From positions 1-64,000 of the forward strand of contig NZ_NNSR01000039.1 in the NCBI RefSeq assembly GCF_002834225.1: a stretch of 64,000 nucleotides of DNA. The letters are read 5' to 3'. The notes below the pieces were generated by a model that saw only the letters and a list, made by a program, of their open reading frames with translations, searched no databases and was not told the origin of the DNA. Source of the DNA: Ruminococcus bromii (GTDB lineage Bacteria > Bacillota > Clostridia > Oscillospirales > Acutalibacteraceae). Both the position numbers and the translations under genes were made by a program. Positions 16,928-26,467 of the stretch are shown here, piece by piece (positions within the stretch are counted from its first letter, which is position 1; every line of letters begins with the position of its first letter).

Positions 16928-17347
16928 ATGTTTTCCGGAATGACAAATCATTCTATTGACGCAAAAGGAAGAATTGTACTGCCCGCAAGGTTCCGTGAAC
17001 AGCTCGGCGAAACATACTATCTTGCACGAGGCTTTGGCAACAAGTGTATTCAGGTTATGTCGGTTGAGCAGTTTAATGCAATGTGCGAGAAGATTCTGGC
17101 ACTTCCTGCAAACCTGTCGATGGCTGTTCAATACACCTTTAACGCTACTGCCGTCGAGGTAACTTCTAACGCACAGGGTAGGGTAATAATTCCCCAGTCT
17201 TTGCGTGAATTTGCTGAGATTGAAGGCGATGCGGTAGTAATCGGTATGACAAACAGACTCGAAATTTGGAGCAAGAAAAATTATGAGGACTATGTTGCTT
17301 CTCAGAACGAAAATCTTGCGCTTGCTCTCAAGGAGTTAAAGCTTTAA
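16928..17347 (+). CDS. mraZ: Transcriptional regulator MraZ
   Basis: 139 aa with two AbrB-like swapped-hairpin repeats: the first contains SIDAKGRIVLPARFRE (about 9-24), the second SNAQGRVIIPQSLRE (about 80-94). The D/N-x-x-G-R core is seen in both. MraZ forms ring-shaped oligomers that bind repeated sites before the division cluster. The ATG at 16928 follows GGAGGTG; an upstream in-frame GTG at 16910 overlaps that ribosome binding site. First gene of the cluster, 10 bp before rsmH. Confidence 0.94.
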   Translation: MFSGMTNHSIDAKGRIVLPARFREQLGETYYLARGFGNKCIQVMSVEQFNAMCEKILALPANLSMAVQYTFNATAVEVTSNAQGRVIIPQSLREFAEIEGDAVVIGMTNRLEIWSKKNYEDYVASQNENLALALKELKL

Positions 17348-17357
17348 GGAGGTTTTT

Positions 17358-18281
17358 ATGGAATTTTCTCATATTCCTGTCCTTCTTGAGCAGGCCGTAG
17401 ATGCCCTTGCAATTAAGGAAAACGGCATTTATGTTGACGGTACAGCAGGCGGAGGAGGTCACAGCAGTGAAATCCTCAAGCATCTTACAACAGGCAAGCT
17501 TATTTCGATTGATCAGGATCCCGATGCAATACTCACGCTGACAGAGCGCTTTAAGAAAAACGAAAACTCAATAATTATCAAGGGTAATTTTGCCGATATG
17601 GTCGGTCTTCTTCATTCAAGAGGAGTAGGAAGAGTTGACGGTGTTCTGCTTGATATCGGCGTTTCCTCGCACCAGCTTGACACTCCCGAAAGAGGCTTTT
17701 CGTTCCATGAGGACGCGCCTCTCGATATGAGAATGAGCCAAAGCGGAACAACTGCCGCCGAGCTTGTCAACACACTTCCCGCCGGCGAATTAAGACGGAT
17801 TCTCAGCGTTTACGGTGAAGAAAAGTTTGCCGGTTCAATTGTAAACGGAATCGTTAAGGCGAGAGCCGAAAAGCCGATTGAAACTACCCTTGAACTTGCG
17901 GAAATCATAAAAGAAAATGTTCCCCAGCGTGTCCGCCGTGACGGACATCCTGCGAGAAAAAGCTTTCAGGCTCTGAGAATAGCGGTAAACGATGAACTCG
18001 GAGTTCTTGAAAGAGGTCTTGACGGTGCATTTGAGCTTTTGGGAAGCGGCGGCAGGCTTGCTGTAATTACTTTCCACTCCCTTGAGGACAGAATCGTAAA
18101 ACAGAAAATGGCATTATGGTGTCAGGGCTGTACCTGTCCGAAAGACTTTCCTGTTTGTGTTTGCGGAAACAAGCCAAAGGCAAAGCTTGTTGTAAAAAAA
18201 CCAATTTGTGCAAATGAAACAGAATTGTCGGATAACCCGAGAGCAAGAAGTGCAAAGTTGAGAATATGCGAAAAAATTTAA
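17358..18281 (+). CDS. rsmH: 16S rRNA (cytosine(1402)-N4)-methyltransferase
   Basis: 307 aa SAM-dependent methyltransferase (formerly MraW) acting on C1402 in the ribosomal P site. SAM-binding DGTAGGGGHS (residues about 28-37), DQDPDA (about 54) and LLDIGVSSHQLD (about 99) are all present, and the C-terminal NPRARSAKLRI signature is intact. AAGGAGG lies ahead of the ATG. Confidence 0.95.
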   Translation: MEFSHIPVLLEQAVDALAIKENGIYVDGTAGGGGHSSEILKHLTTGKLISIDQDPDAILTLTERFKKNENSIIIKGNFADMVGLLHSRGVGRVDGVLLDIGVSSHQLDTPERGFSFHEDAPLDMRMSQSGTTAAELVNTLPAGELRRILSVYGEEKFAGSIVNGIVKARAEKPIETTLELAEIIKENVPQRVRRDGHPARKSFQALRIAVNDELGVLERGLDGAFELLGSGGRLAVITFHSLEDRIVKQKMALWCQGCTCPKDFPVCVCGNKPKAKLVVKKPICANETELSDNPRARSAKLRICEKI

Positions 18282-18299
18282 AAAAATTCTCTGTGACTA

Positions 18300-18328
18300 T
18301 GGACAAAATTGCCTGTTTGTAGTAAAAT
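18300..18328 (+). promoter_or_regulatory. Candidate promoter before ftsL
   Basis: TGGACA (18300-18305), 17-bp spacer, TAAAAT (18323-18328), in the 263-bp gap between rsmH and ftsL. The -35 departs from consensus at one position. Confidence 0.45.
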
Positions 18329-18544
18329 ATAACAAAGTTGTAAATGTTATTACAGACACAATGGATTGTGATTGAATATGTCATAATAACAAAATGTACG
18401 GCTTTTTGATAAATGTCCGATAAAATCGGGCTGATTGTGTGTTGTGTGTTTAAATGAAATTGTTAAAGGTTTGAAACTTTTTTGCTTTATGGAAAAATAA
18501 AGCAAGAATGTGTGTTTTATGGAATTGATATAGAAAGGCACCGG

Positions 18545-19102
18545 GTGCATTCAATGGCTTATGAAAACAGAAATGCAGCTTATGACTTGAGTCTTTTTGA
18601 TGACAGCACCGACTATGTTTCGGGTACTGCCGTTCCTGAAAGAAAAGAAGAGGTACATAAGAAGCAGGAAAGAAAAAGAAGAAAAAACAATGTTGTAAGT
18701 CTTCCGAAGGAGGAACTCCAGAAGAACAGACGCCGCAAGCATAACAAATTTAAGCTTGCTTTGGGAACAGCAGGCGGTGCGGTTGCCGCGGTTGTTATCG
18801 GCATCATAATTGTCGGTCAGGTAAGACTTACCGAACTTAATCAAGAAGTTATTACAGCGAAAGAAACTCTTGCAAATGCACAGAGCGTTTATACACAAAC
18901 ACAGATGAAGCTTGAATCAAAGCTTTCAACATCGGATATTGAAAAATATGCCGAGGATACACTCGGTATGACCAAGGCTACGAACACACAAAAGGAATTT
19001 GTTACTCTCTCGGGCGGAGACAAAGCAGAGGTTTCTGCAACTCAGGAAAGTGACAATATCTTTGCACAGTTCTGGAATTCAGTACAGAATCTTTGGTCAT
19101 AA
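18545..19102 (+). CDS. ftsL: FtsL-like cell division protein
   Basis: 185 aa single-pass membrane protein. A long, basic cytoplasmic N terminus (Lys/Arg cluster around residues 40-68) precedes one membrane segment (about 75-98). A short extracytoplasmic helix follows (ELNQEVITAKETLANAQ, about 101-117) that probably forms a coiled coil with the FtsB/DivIC partner. The C terminus is Ser/Thr rich. Assignment rests mainly on position (after rsmH, before the PBP) and topology, since FtsL sequences diverge. AGAAAGG (18532-18538) is best spaced for the GTG at 18545; ATG 18554 is the alternative. A strong terminator follows. Confidence 0.75.
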   Translation: MHSMAYENRNAAYDLSLFDDSTDYVSGTAVPERKEEVHKKQERKRRKNNVVSLPKEELQKNRRRKHNKFKLALGTAGGAVAAVVIGIIIVGQVRLTELNQEVITAKETLANAQSVYTQTQMKLESKLSTSDIEKYAEDTLGMTKATNTQKEFVTLSGGDKAEVSATQESDNIFAQFWNSVQNLWS

Positions 19103-19140
19103 CATTCATGGTAATTTAATAGATATGTTATGAAAGAATG

Positions 19141-19171
19141 GAGAGTTAAGACTGCGTCTTGACTCTTTTTT
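19141..19171 (+). terminator. Strong terminator between ftsL and the PBP gene
   Basis: AGAGTTAAGAC (19142-19152) pairs with GTCTTGACTCT (19156-19166), an 11-bp stem with a three-base loop, then six T residues. It splits the division cluster into at least two transcripts. Confidence 0.85.
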
Positions 19172-19186
19172 CGGTATATATGCGGA

Positions 19187-19215
19187 TTGAAACGGAGCGT
19201 AACGGACACTATTTT
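19187..19215 (+). promoter_or_regulatory. Candidate promoter of the class B PBP gene
   Basis: TTGAAA (19187-19192), 17-bp spacer, TATTTT (19210-19215), immediately after the terminator and just ahead of the ribosome binding site. Confidence 0.5.
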
Positions 19216-19235
19216 GCGGTGAAAGGAGCTTTACA

Positions 19236-21506
19236 TTGCAATCACCAGGATCAAAAAACAACTTGAAAAAGCGTGCCAAAAAAGGACCTGCACAAAGGCT
19301 CAGACAGCGTACGGCAATATTGATTTTGCTTATACTTGTACTCGGTTTCGGTGCGGCTGTTTTAAGACTTACATACCTCACTACGGTTCAGAGCAGTGAG
19401 CTTCAGGAGGCGGCTGTTGATCTTCAGCTTGCCGACACAACTGTTTCTGCAAAACGGGGAACAATATATGACGCAAACGGCAATGTTCTTGCCGAGAGCG
19501 CGTCTGTTTGGCAGGTGGTAATGTCACCTATCAACTTTAAAAATGACGAGCAGCGTCAGGCTGCCGCAAAGGGCCTTTCGGAAATTTTTGACCTTGAATA
19601 TAACGATGTTCTCGAGGACACAAAACAGCAGAGTCATTATGTTGTTGTCAAGAGAAGAATTGAATCCGACGAGCGGGAAAAGGTTCTTGAGCTTGTTGAC
19701 ACTTTGAAAAAGAATTACAAGTGTGCCGGTGTTATTCAGCTGCTTGACGACTATAAGAGATATTACCCGAAAAACAGCCTTGCATCCTCCGTAATTGGTT
19801 TTACGGGCAGTGATGATCAGGGACTTGAGGGTGTTGAGTATGAATATGACAGCTATCTGTCAGGGATACCCGGCCGTATCATTACCGCTCAAAATGCAAG
19901 AGGTATAGATATGCCGTTTCAGTATGAGCAGAATGTTGAATCTGAGGACGGCAACAATGTTTACCTTACAATTGATGAAACGATTCAGTCTATTTGCGAG
20001 AAGTATATGCAAAAGGGCGTTGAAGACAACAATGTTCTTAATAAGGGCGTTTGCATTGCAATGGATGTAAACACAGGCGCAATTCTTGCAATGGTAACAA
20101 CAGACGGCTACGATCTTAACAATCCTTATGAGCTTTCGGCAAAGGATAAGAAGAAAATCAAATCAACTCCAAAAAAGAAACAGGCAGAGGCAGAGAGTGC
20201 GGCTCTCAGCGCTATGTGGAGAAACAAAGCTGTTGCCGACACATATATGCCCGGTTCTGTATTTAAGATGTGCGTTGCGTCAGCGGCTCTTGAGGAAAAC
20301 CTTGTAAATGATAAAACATCTTTTACCTGTACAGGTTCAATTGAAGTTGAAGGAGAAACACTCCACTGCTCAAATATGGAAGGTCACGGAACACAGTCTT
20401 TTGTTGAAGCAATTTCAAACTCATGTAACCCTGCATTTGTCCAGATTGGTCAGATGCTCGGTGCAAGCAAGTTCCGTCAGTATTATCAGGGCTTCGGCTT
20501 CAGCGACAAAACAGGCATTGACCTCCCGGGTGAAGCTGAGGACAGCTTTTGGAAAGAAGGCAAAATGGGCGGCGTTGACCTTGCGGTTGCTTCATTCGGT
20601 CAGAACTTCTCAATCACTCCTATTCAAATGATCACAGCCTGTGCGGCTGTTTCAAACGGCGGTTATGTTGTTCAGCCTCATGTGGTTTCAAAAATCACAG
20701 ATTCAAAGGGCAATGTAATCAAGACTGTTGATAAAAAAATCAAAAGACAGGTTATTTCAGACGATACATCCAAGAAGATGAATGAATACCTTGAATATAA
20801 CACAGAAAGACAGGGTGCTGCCGCAGGTTATATTTCAGGCTATAAGGTAGCCGGTAAAACAGGTACATCTGAAAAAAAAGGTGTAACAAAGGTTGAAAGC
20901 TCATTTTCTGAGGACTATATCTCATCATTCTGCGGTTTTGCTCCGGCAGACGACCCGCAGATTGCAATGCTTGTATTCTTTGATACTCCCGACGGCGACG
21001 CCTACTACGGTTCACAGGTTTCGTCACCTGTATTTATCAATATTATGAGCGAGGTTCTTCCTTATCTTGATGTTAAGACCTCTTACACAGACGAGGAACT
21101 CGGATATGTTGACGCATCTGCCGGCGATTATACAGGCGTCAGCGTTGACGAAGCTAAAACAGCTGTTGAGGCTGACGGCTTTACGGCAACCGTAAAGGGT
21201 AACGGTTCAACTGTAATTTCACAGATTCCGACCGTATCGTCAGGACTTCAGAAGGGCGGCAGTATTGTCCTCTACACAGACAGCGACAGTCAGTCGGAAA
21301 CAGTAAGTGTTCCGAGTCTTATCGGTCTTTCTCCCGATGAGGTGAACAATGTTGCAAGTGCCTGCGGACTGAATGTCAGCTTTTCGGGCGCAACAACATC
21401 CTCGGGAACAAGCTCGTCGCAGGATATTGAGGCGGGAACCTCGGTTAGTCCCGGAACGGTAATTACGGTATCTTTTGCGGATTCCTCTTCAACACTAAAC
21501 GAATAA
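19236..21506 (+). CDS. Class B penicillin-binding protein, FtsI/SpoVD type
   Basis: 756 aa transpeptidase that crosslinks peptidoglycan at division septa or, if SpoVD, in the spore cortex. A basic N terminus and one membrane segment (about 28-48) lead to the dimerisation domain (about 60-230). The transpeptidase follows with SVFK (about 339), SCN (about 395) and KTGT (about 539). About 130 C-terminal residues form PASTA-like domains rich in Ser/Thr. The start is a TTG with AAAGGAG upstream. A separate promoter and an upstream terminator leave both FtsI and SpoVD possible. Only one such gene is present in this cluster, whereas Bacillus has both. Confidence 0.9.
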   Translation: MQSPGSKNNLKKRAKKGPAQRLRQRTAILILLILVLGFGAAVLRLTYLTTVQSSELQEAAVDLQLADTTVSAKRGTIYDANGNVLAESASVWQVVMSPINFKNDEQRQAAAKGLSEIFDLEYNDVLEDTKQQSHYVVVKRRIESDEREKVLELVDTLKKNYKCAGVIQLLDDYKRYYPKNSLASSVIGFTGSDDQGLEGVEYEYDSYLSGIPGRIITAQNARGIDMPFQYEQNVESEDGNNVYLTIDETIQSICEKYMQKGVEDNNVLNKGVCIAMDVNTGAILAMVTTDGYDLNNPYELSAKDKKKIKSTPKKKQAEAESAALSAMWRNKAVADTYMPGSVFKMCVASAALEENLVNDKTSFTCTGSIEVEGETLHCSNMEGHGTQSFVEAISNSCNPAFVQIGQMLGASKFRQYYQGFGFSDKTGIDLPGEAEDSFWKEGKMGGVDLAVASFGQNFSITPIQMITACAAVSNGGYVVQPHVVSKITDSKGNVIKTVDKKIKRQVISDDTSKKMNEYLEYNTERQGAAAGYISGYKVAGKTGTSEKKGVTKVESSFSEDYISSFCGFAPADDPQIAMLVFFDTPDGDAYYGSQVSSPVFINIMSEVLPYLDVKTSYTDEELGYVDASAGDYTGVSVDEAKTAVEADGFTATVKGNGSTVISQIPTVSSGLQKGGSIVLYTDSDSQSETVSVPSLIGLSPDEVNNVASACGLNVSFSGATTSSGTSSSQDIEAGTSVSPGTVITVSFADSSSTLNE

Positions 21507-21541
21507 CAAAAACACTTATTTGTCTGAAAGGAAAGATAACT

Positions 21542-22567
21542 ATGATTTACGGAATATGGACATTTTGTGCGGCTTTAATTGCATTTATAATTTCAACTGT
21601 AACAGGTAAGTTTTTAATTCCATACCTTCGCAAGCTCCACTTTGGTCAAACAATTCTTGAAGAAGGACCTAAGTGGCACAAGGGCAAGCAGGGAACTCCC
21701 ACGATGGGTGGCATAATGTTTATTGTTGCGATTGTTATTGTTACAATTGCAAGTACGGTTGTCTATGCCGTCACGGGAAATGAATTTGTAACTTCATTTT
21801 ATGCAGATATACCAAAGGAATGCGTGCTTATTTTCTGCGGTCTTGGTCTTGCCGTTGCAAACGGTGTTATCGGTTTTATTGATGACTATATCAAGGTTGT
21901 AAAAAAGCGTAATCTCGGCCTTACAGCGTCACAAAAGCTGATTCTCCAGTTCCTTGTTGCCGCAGCTTTTCTTGCAGTTCTGGCAATTGCAGGCTTTGGC
22001 ACAACGACAACTATTCCTTTTGCAGGCAAGGTTGACCTCGGTTTTTTCTACTATATAATAGCTGCGGTTGCAATTGTCGGAATTGTAAACTCGGTAAACC
22101 TCACAGACGGTATTGACGGTCTTGACGGGTCGGTAACATTTTTTGCCTGTGTGGCATTCATGCTTGTTGCCTGCACAAAAAGCTATCTTGGCATTACTGC
22201 AATGAGTGCTGCAGCTGCAGGTGCCTGCCTTGGCTTCCTTGTGTGGAACTTCCACCCTGCAAAGGTATTTATGGGCGATACAGGTTCGCTCTTCCTCGGC
22301 GGTCTTGTATGCGGTCTTGCATTTGCGGTTGATATGCCGATTCTTCTGCTTCCTGTCGGAATTATCTATATTGCGGAAGAACTTTCGGTTATTCTGCAGG
22401 TAAGCTATTTTAAGATTACACACGGCAAGCGTCTTTTCAAGATGAGTCCGATTCATCACCACTTTGAAATGTGCGGTTGGAGCGAGGTTAAGATTGTTGC
22501 TGTGTTCAGTACGGTAACTGCAATTTTCGGTGCAATTGCCTTTGCGCTTGCTTACTTTGGCGGATAA
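21542..22567 (+). CDS. mraY: Phospho-N-acetylmuramoyl-pentapeptide-transferase
   Basis: 341 aa integral membrane enzyme that makes lipid I from UDP-MurNAc-pentapeptide and undecaprenyl phosphate. About ten membrane helices are visible. Signatures [10 protein letters not shown] (about 50-59), [16 protein letters not shown] (about 106-121), [11 protein letters not shown] (about 187-197) and the HHHFE motif (about 302-306) include the catalytic Asp and His residues. GAAAGGAAAG lies ahead of the ATG. In most bacteria murD follows directly; here ftsW does. Confidence 0.95.
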   Translation: MIYGIWTFCAALIAFIISTVTGKFLIPYLRKLHFGQTILEEGPKWHKGKQGTPTMGGIMFIVAIVIVTIASTVVYAVTGNEFVTSFYADIPKECVLIFCGLGLAVANGVIGFIDDYIKVVKKRNLGLTASQKLILQFLVAAAFLAVLAIAGFGTTTTIPFAGKVDLGFFYYIIAAVAIVGIVNSVNLTDGIDGLDGSVTFFACVAFMLVACTKSYLGITAMSAAAAGACLGFLVWNFHPAKVFMGDTGSLFLGGLVCGLAFAVDMPILLLPVGIIYIAEELSVILQVSYFKITHGKRLFKMSPIHHHFEMCGWSEVKIVAVFSTVTAIFGAIAFALAYFGG

Positions 22568-22617
22568 CTTATATATTCCGTATAAATTTACAATAAATTT
22601 TAAGGGAGGAACGGTCT

Positions 22618-23874
22618 TTGGCTCCACAAAAAAGAATGATGCTTAAAGCTGATGTAAACAGAATATATGACGAAGAGGTTTACTCGGAGCAGAAGATCAG
22701 GGAAGAAAAGTTTTTTGTCCGTCCTTCTCGTCGGAGAAAGATGAAAAAAGGAAAGTTGTTTTCCGTTGGCATGGGACTTGACCTTCCGTTCTGTATAATC
22801 ATCCTTGTGCTTCTTACAATCGGAATGATTATGATGTTTTCTGCAAGCTATGCCTATGCTTATTACAATCAGGGCGACAGCTACTATTACCTTGTAAGAC
22901 AGCTCATTTTTGCCGTTATCGGCGTAGGCATAATGTTTGTTCTTTCGTTCTTCAACTATAACAAGCTCCACAAGGTTGCACCGGTTGTTCTTGCAATTTC
23001 ATATTTGTGCCTGCTTGTGGTTCTTGTACTGCCCGGCTCCGAGGGTGTTAAAAGATGGATTCCTCTCGGCATTTTTAACATTCAGCCTTCCGAAATTGCA
23101 AAGTTTGCAATCATCCTTTTCTTTTCACATTGGTGCAGTAAATACTATAACAAAATGCAGTTTGCCCGTTACAGCGTTTTGCCGGGTATAATTGTTTTCG
23201 GTTCAACAGCACTTTTGCTTTTTCTTGAACCGCACTATTCGGGCATCGTAATTATCGGCATCCTCTCCGTTGTAATGCTTTATATCGGCGGAATGCAGAC
23301 AAAGTACCTCGGAATAGGTCTTGGACTTATTGTCGGAGTAGTGCTTATACTTGCCGTCACAAACAGCCTGTCCTATGCTATGAGCCGTCTTGACGGTTGG
23401 GGTCAGGCACTTGAATATACAACGAACGAAATGTGGTGGACTACATATCAAACCCGAAATTCGCTCTATGCAATCGGTTCGGGCGGACTTTGGGGGCTTG
23501 GTCTGGGTCAGTCAAGAATGAAGTATCTCTACATTCCCGAACCTCAGAACGACTTTATCTTTGCCGTTGTTGTTGAGGAGCTCGGTCTTGTGGGCGCACT
23601 TATGATTCTTCTTATTTTTGCGCTTCTCGTATGGAGAGGAATAACGCTTTCACTGCGTGCAAAGGATAAATTCGGCAAGCTTCTCGGCATCGGTCTTACT
23701 TCACAAATCGGTATTCAGGTTGTGCTGAACATCCTCGTTATCACCGACTGGCTGCCAAACACAGGTATCAGCCTTCCGTTTTTCAGCTACGGCGGCAGCT
23801 CGCTTATTATGCTGCTTGCCCAGATGGGACTTGTGCTTTCAATTTCCAGAACGGCAAACATTGAAAGACAGTAA
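22618..23874 (+). CDS. ftsW: Lipid II polymerase FtsW (SEDS family)
   Basis: 418 aa SEDS glycosyltransferase that polymerises lipid II with its cognate class B PBP. A charged ~50-residue N-terminal extension precedes about ten membrane helices. Diagnostic stretches include KRWIPLGIFNIQPSEIAKF, SGGLWGLGLGQSRMK and IPEPQNDFIFAVVVEELG, then FFSYGGSSL. The start is TTG behind GGGAGG. Position between mraY and murG favours FtsW over RodA. A SpoVE role in sporulation is possible. Confidence 0.93.
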   Translation: MAPQKRMMLKADVNRIYDEEVYSEQKIREEKFFVRPSRRRKMKKGKLFSVGMGLDLPFCIIILVLLTIGMIMMFSASYAYAYYNQGDSYYYLVRQLIFAVIGVGIMFVLSFFNYNKLHKVAPVVLAISYLCLLVVLVLPGSEGVKRWIPLGIFNIQPSEIAKFAIILFFSHWCSKYYNKMQFARYSVLPGIIVFGSTALLLFLEPHYSGIVIIGILSVVMLYIGGMQTKYLGIGLGLIVGVVLILAVTNSLSYAMSRLDGWGQALEYTTNEMWWTTYQTRNSLYAIGSGGLWGLGLGQSRMKYLYIPEPQNDFIFAVVVEELGLVGALMILLIFALLVWRGITLSLRAKDKFGKLLGIGLTSQIGIQVVLNILVITDWLPNTGISLPFFSYGGSSLIMLLAQMGLVLSISRTANIERQ

Positions 23875-23949
23875 TTTAAAAATCAGCAGTTTTTTAGTTT
23901 TCTTCTGCATATTTTTTTGCAGAATTTTCAAAAGAAAGGTAAGAAAATT

Positions 23950-25071
23950 ATGAAAGTATTGCTTGCAGGCGGCGGCACGGCAGGTCACATAAACCCTGCC
24001 CTTGCAATAGCCGGATATATAAAGAATAAAAGAAGTGACGCCGAATTTTTGTTCATCGGCAACCGAGGCGGAATGGAGCAAAGACTTGTTCCGCAGGCCG
24101 GCTTTGACATTAAGTCAATTACAATCAGCGGCTTTAAGAGAAGCTTTTCTCCGAAAAGTATGCTTGAAAATGTTAAGACGGTTTCAAGAACCTTCACTTC
24201 TTCAAGAGAGGCAAAGAAAATAATTGCCGAGTTTAAGCCCGATATCTGTATCGGAACAGGCGGATATGTTTCGGGTCCCGTTATAAGAACAGCCGCAAAG
24301 ATGGGTATTCCGTGCATTATTCACGAGCAGAACGCCTATCCGGGCATCACAAATAAAATGCTTGCAAAAAGCGTTAAAAAGGTAATGCTTGCCGTTCCCG
24401 ACGCAAAGAAATATTTTGATAAAAATGTTGATTTTGTCATTACCGGAAACCCTGTAAGACAGGAAATCCTAACGGCAAAAAAGGAAGAGTCAAGAAAAGA
24501 ACTCGGGCTTGACAACCGTCCCGTTGTGCTTTCGTTCGGCGGAAGCCTCGGAGCAAGAAAAATAAATGAAGCTGTTGCGGACCTTGTTGCAAGAAGCGGT
24601 ATTGACGGCAGATATCAGCACATTCACGCATACGGCAGTTACGGCGACTGGTTTCCGCAGCTTGTTGAGGAAAAGGGTACCGACATTGCCGATTGTCCGA
24701 ATCTTGATATAAGACCTTATATTGATAATATGCCGACTTGTATGGCGGCGGCTGACCTTGTAATCAGCCGTGCAGGTGCAATTACCCTCAGTGAAATTCA
24801 GGCTATGGGCAAACCTGCAATCCTTATTCCGTCACCAAATGTTGCCGAAAATCATCAGTATCACAATGCAATGGCACTTGTGAATGCAGGTGCGGCTGAC
24901 ATTATTGAAGAAAAAGACCTTACAGGCGCAGCTCTTATGCGAAAGGCCGACAAGATGCTTCTTAACCCCGAAAAACTTGAAAAGTACAGTGAAAATTCAC
25001 GAAAAATGGCAATAACCGACGCCAACGAAAGAATTTATTCGGTAGTAAAAAAGGTTCTCGGACTTGTGTGA
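23950..25071 (+). CDS. murG: Lipid II synthase (GlcNAc transferase) MurG
   Basis: 373 aa GT28 glycosyltransferase that adds GlcNAc to lipid I on the inner face of the membrane. The N-terminal loop GGGTAGHINPALA, the second Gly-rich motif GTGGYVSGP, HEQNAYPG, SFGGSLGA and AADLVISRAGAITL (UDP-GlcNAc site) are all present. An upstream in-frame ATG exists at 23917, but ATG 23950 is preceded by GAAAGG and starts exactly where the family begins. Confidence 0.95.
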   Translation: MKVLLAGGGTAGHINPALAIAGYIKNKRSDAEFLFIGNRGGMEQRLVPQAGFDIKSITISGFKRSFSPKSMLENVKTVSRTFTSSREAKKIIAEFKPDICIGTGGYVSGPVIRTAAKMGIPCIIHEQNAYPGITNKMLAKSVKKVMLAVPDAKKYFDKNVDFVITGNPVRQEILTAKKEESRKELGLDNRPVVLSFGGSLGARKINEAVADLVARSGIDGRYQHIHAYGSYGDWFPQLVEEKGTDIADCPNLDIRPYIDNMPTCMAAADLVISRAGAITLSEIQAMGKPAILIPSPNVAENHQYHNAMALVNAGAADIIEEKDLTGAALMRKADKMLLNPEKLEKYSENSRKMAITDANERIYSVVKKVLGLV

Positions 25072-25134
25072 CAGTAACATTTGTAACGCTTTCTCATAGA
25101 ATATAAAGGTATTCTTTTTTGAGAGGGTGTTATT

Positions 25135-26388
25135 GTGTCAAAACTGCTTGTTACAGGAGGCAAAAAGCTTGACGGAGAGGTTGAGGTTCAGGGTGCCAAA
25201 AACAGTGCTTTGCCGATTATTGCAGCCTCAATACTTACAAAGGGCGAAAATGTAATTTACAATTGTCCCTCGCTTTCCGATGTTGACGCGTCTGTCAACA
25301 TTCTGAGGTATCTCGGCTGTGCCGTCACACGATACGGTAAGACGCTTCTCATCAGCTGTGACGGTATCAATAGATTTGATGTTCCCGATGAATTGATGCG
25401 AAAAACAAGAAGTTCAATTGTTTTGCTCGGAGCAGTTCTTGCAAGAACAGGAAGGGCAAGGCTTTCGTTTCCCGGTGGGTGTGAAATCGGCTCAAGACCG
25501 ATTGATTTGCATCTTAATTCACTTAGGGAGATGGGTGCTGATATTCGTGAAAAGCACGGTTATCTTGAGTGCTTTGCGCCAAAAGGACTTTACGGAACAA
25601 AGATAACGCTTTCGTTTCCGAGCGTGGGAGCAACCGAGGATATTATGATTGCCGCCTGTCTTGCAAAAGGCACAACAACAATCATCAATGCCGCCCGTGA
25701 GCCTGAAATCTGCGATCTTGCAGACTATCTCAATTCCTGCGGCGCCGATATTTCGGGGGCAGGCGAGGGCATTGTCGTTATTGAAGGTGTAGGTTCTCTT
25801 AGCGGTTCGGTTCACACGGTTATTCCCGACAGAATTGTTGCCGCAACGCTTATGTCCTGTGCTGCTGTAACAGGTTCAAAAATCGTACTTAACGGAATAA
25901 TCTCTTCCCACCTTGCGGCGATTATTCCGACATTCAAAAGTGCAGGGTGCAGGATAAGAATTTCGGACGGCAATCTTGAAATAACCGCCCCCGAAAGACT
26001 TAAATCAATGAAGACAATCAGAACAATGCCATTTCCCGGTTTTCCTACGGATGCACAGGCGCCAATGCTTGCGGCATCGTGTGTTGCAGACGGGACAACG
26101 GTGTTTGTTGAAAATATATTTGAAAACAGATACAGACACGTCCCCGAGTTGGTCAGAATGGGTGCCAATGTCAAAACAGAAGGCAAGGTTGCCGTGGTTG
26201 AAGGAGTGAATATGCTTTACGGAGCATCGGTTGAAGCTCCCGACCTGCGCGGAGGAGCAGCTCTTGTGATTGCAGGACTTTGTGCCGACGGCAAGACTGA
26301 AATCGGCGGCGCAGAGTATATTGAAAGAGGCTACGAGTGCATAGAGCTTGTGCTTTCGACACTTGGGGCAGATATAAAGAAAATATAG
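25135..26388 (+). CDS. murA: UDP-N-acetylglucosamine 1-carboxyvinyltransferase
   Basis: 417 aa enzyme catalysing the first committed step of peptidoglycan synthesis, transfer of enolpyruvate from PEP to UDP-GlcNAc. It has the KNSALPIIAAS N-terminal motif and the loop with PGGCEIGSRPIDLHL (about 111-125), whose Cys is the fosfomycin target. RGGAALVIAGL lies near the C terminus. GTG start behind GAGAGGG. Genes for this enzyme often lie within division clusters of Firmicutes. Confidence 0.95.
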   Translation: MSKLLVTGGKKLDGEVEVQGAKNSALPIIAASILTKGENVIYNCPSLSDVDASVNILRYLGCAVTRYGKTLLISCDGINRFDVPDELMRKTRSSIVLLGAVLARTGRARLSFPGGCEIGSRPIDLHLNSLREMGADIREKHGYLECFAPKGLYGTKITLSFPSVGATEDIMIAACLAKGTTTIINAAREPEICDLADYLNSCGADISGAGEGIVVIEGVGSLSGSVHTVIPDRIVAATLMSCAAVTGSKIVLNGIISSHLAAIIPTFKSAGCRIRISDGNLEITAPERLKSMKTIRTMPFPGFPTDAQAPMLAASCVADGTTVFVENIFENRYRHVPELVRMGANVKTEGKVAVVEGVNMLYGASVEAPDLRGGAALVIAGLCADGKTEIGGAEYIERGYECIELVLSTLGADIKKI

Positions 26389-26420
26389 AGTAATCAGGTA
26401 ATAAAATTGAAGCTGTCGCA

Positions 26421-26436
26421 GGGCGGAGATCCGCCC
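26421..26436 (+). other. Small hairpin in murA-ftsQ gap
   Basis: GGGCGG-AGAT-CCGCCC is a perfect 6-bp stem with a four-base loop, 16 bases before the ftsQ ribosome binding site. No T run follows. Confidence 0.4.
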
Positions 26437-26467
26437 TCGGCAGATGATACAGAAGGGAGGATTTGCT

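Noticed and set aside
21929-22627. 232-codon minus-strand open frame inside mraY
   Set aside because: Antisense shadow; mraY is unambiguous and no start signal exists for the opposite frame.
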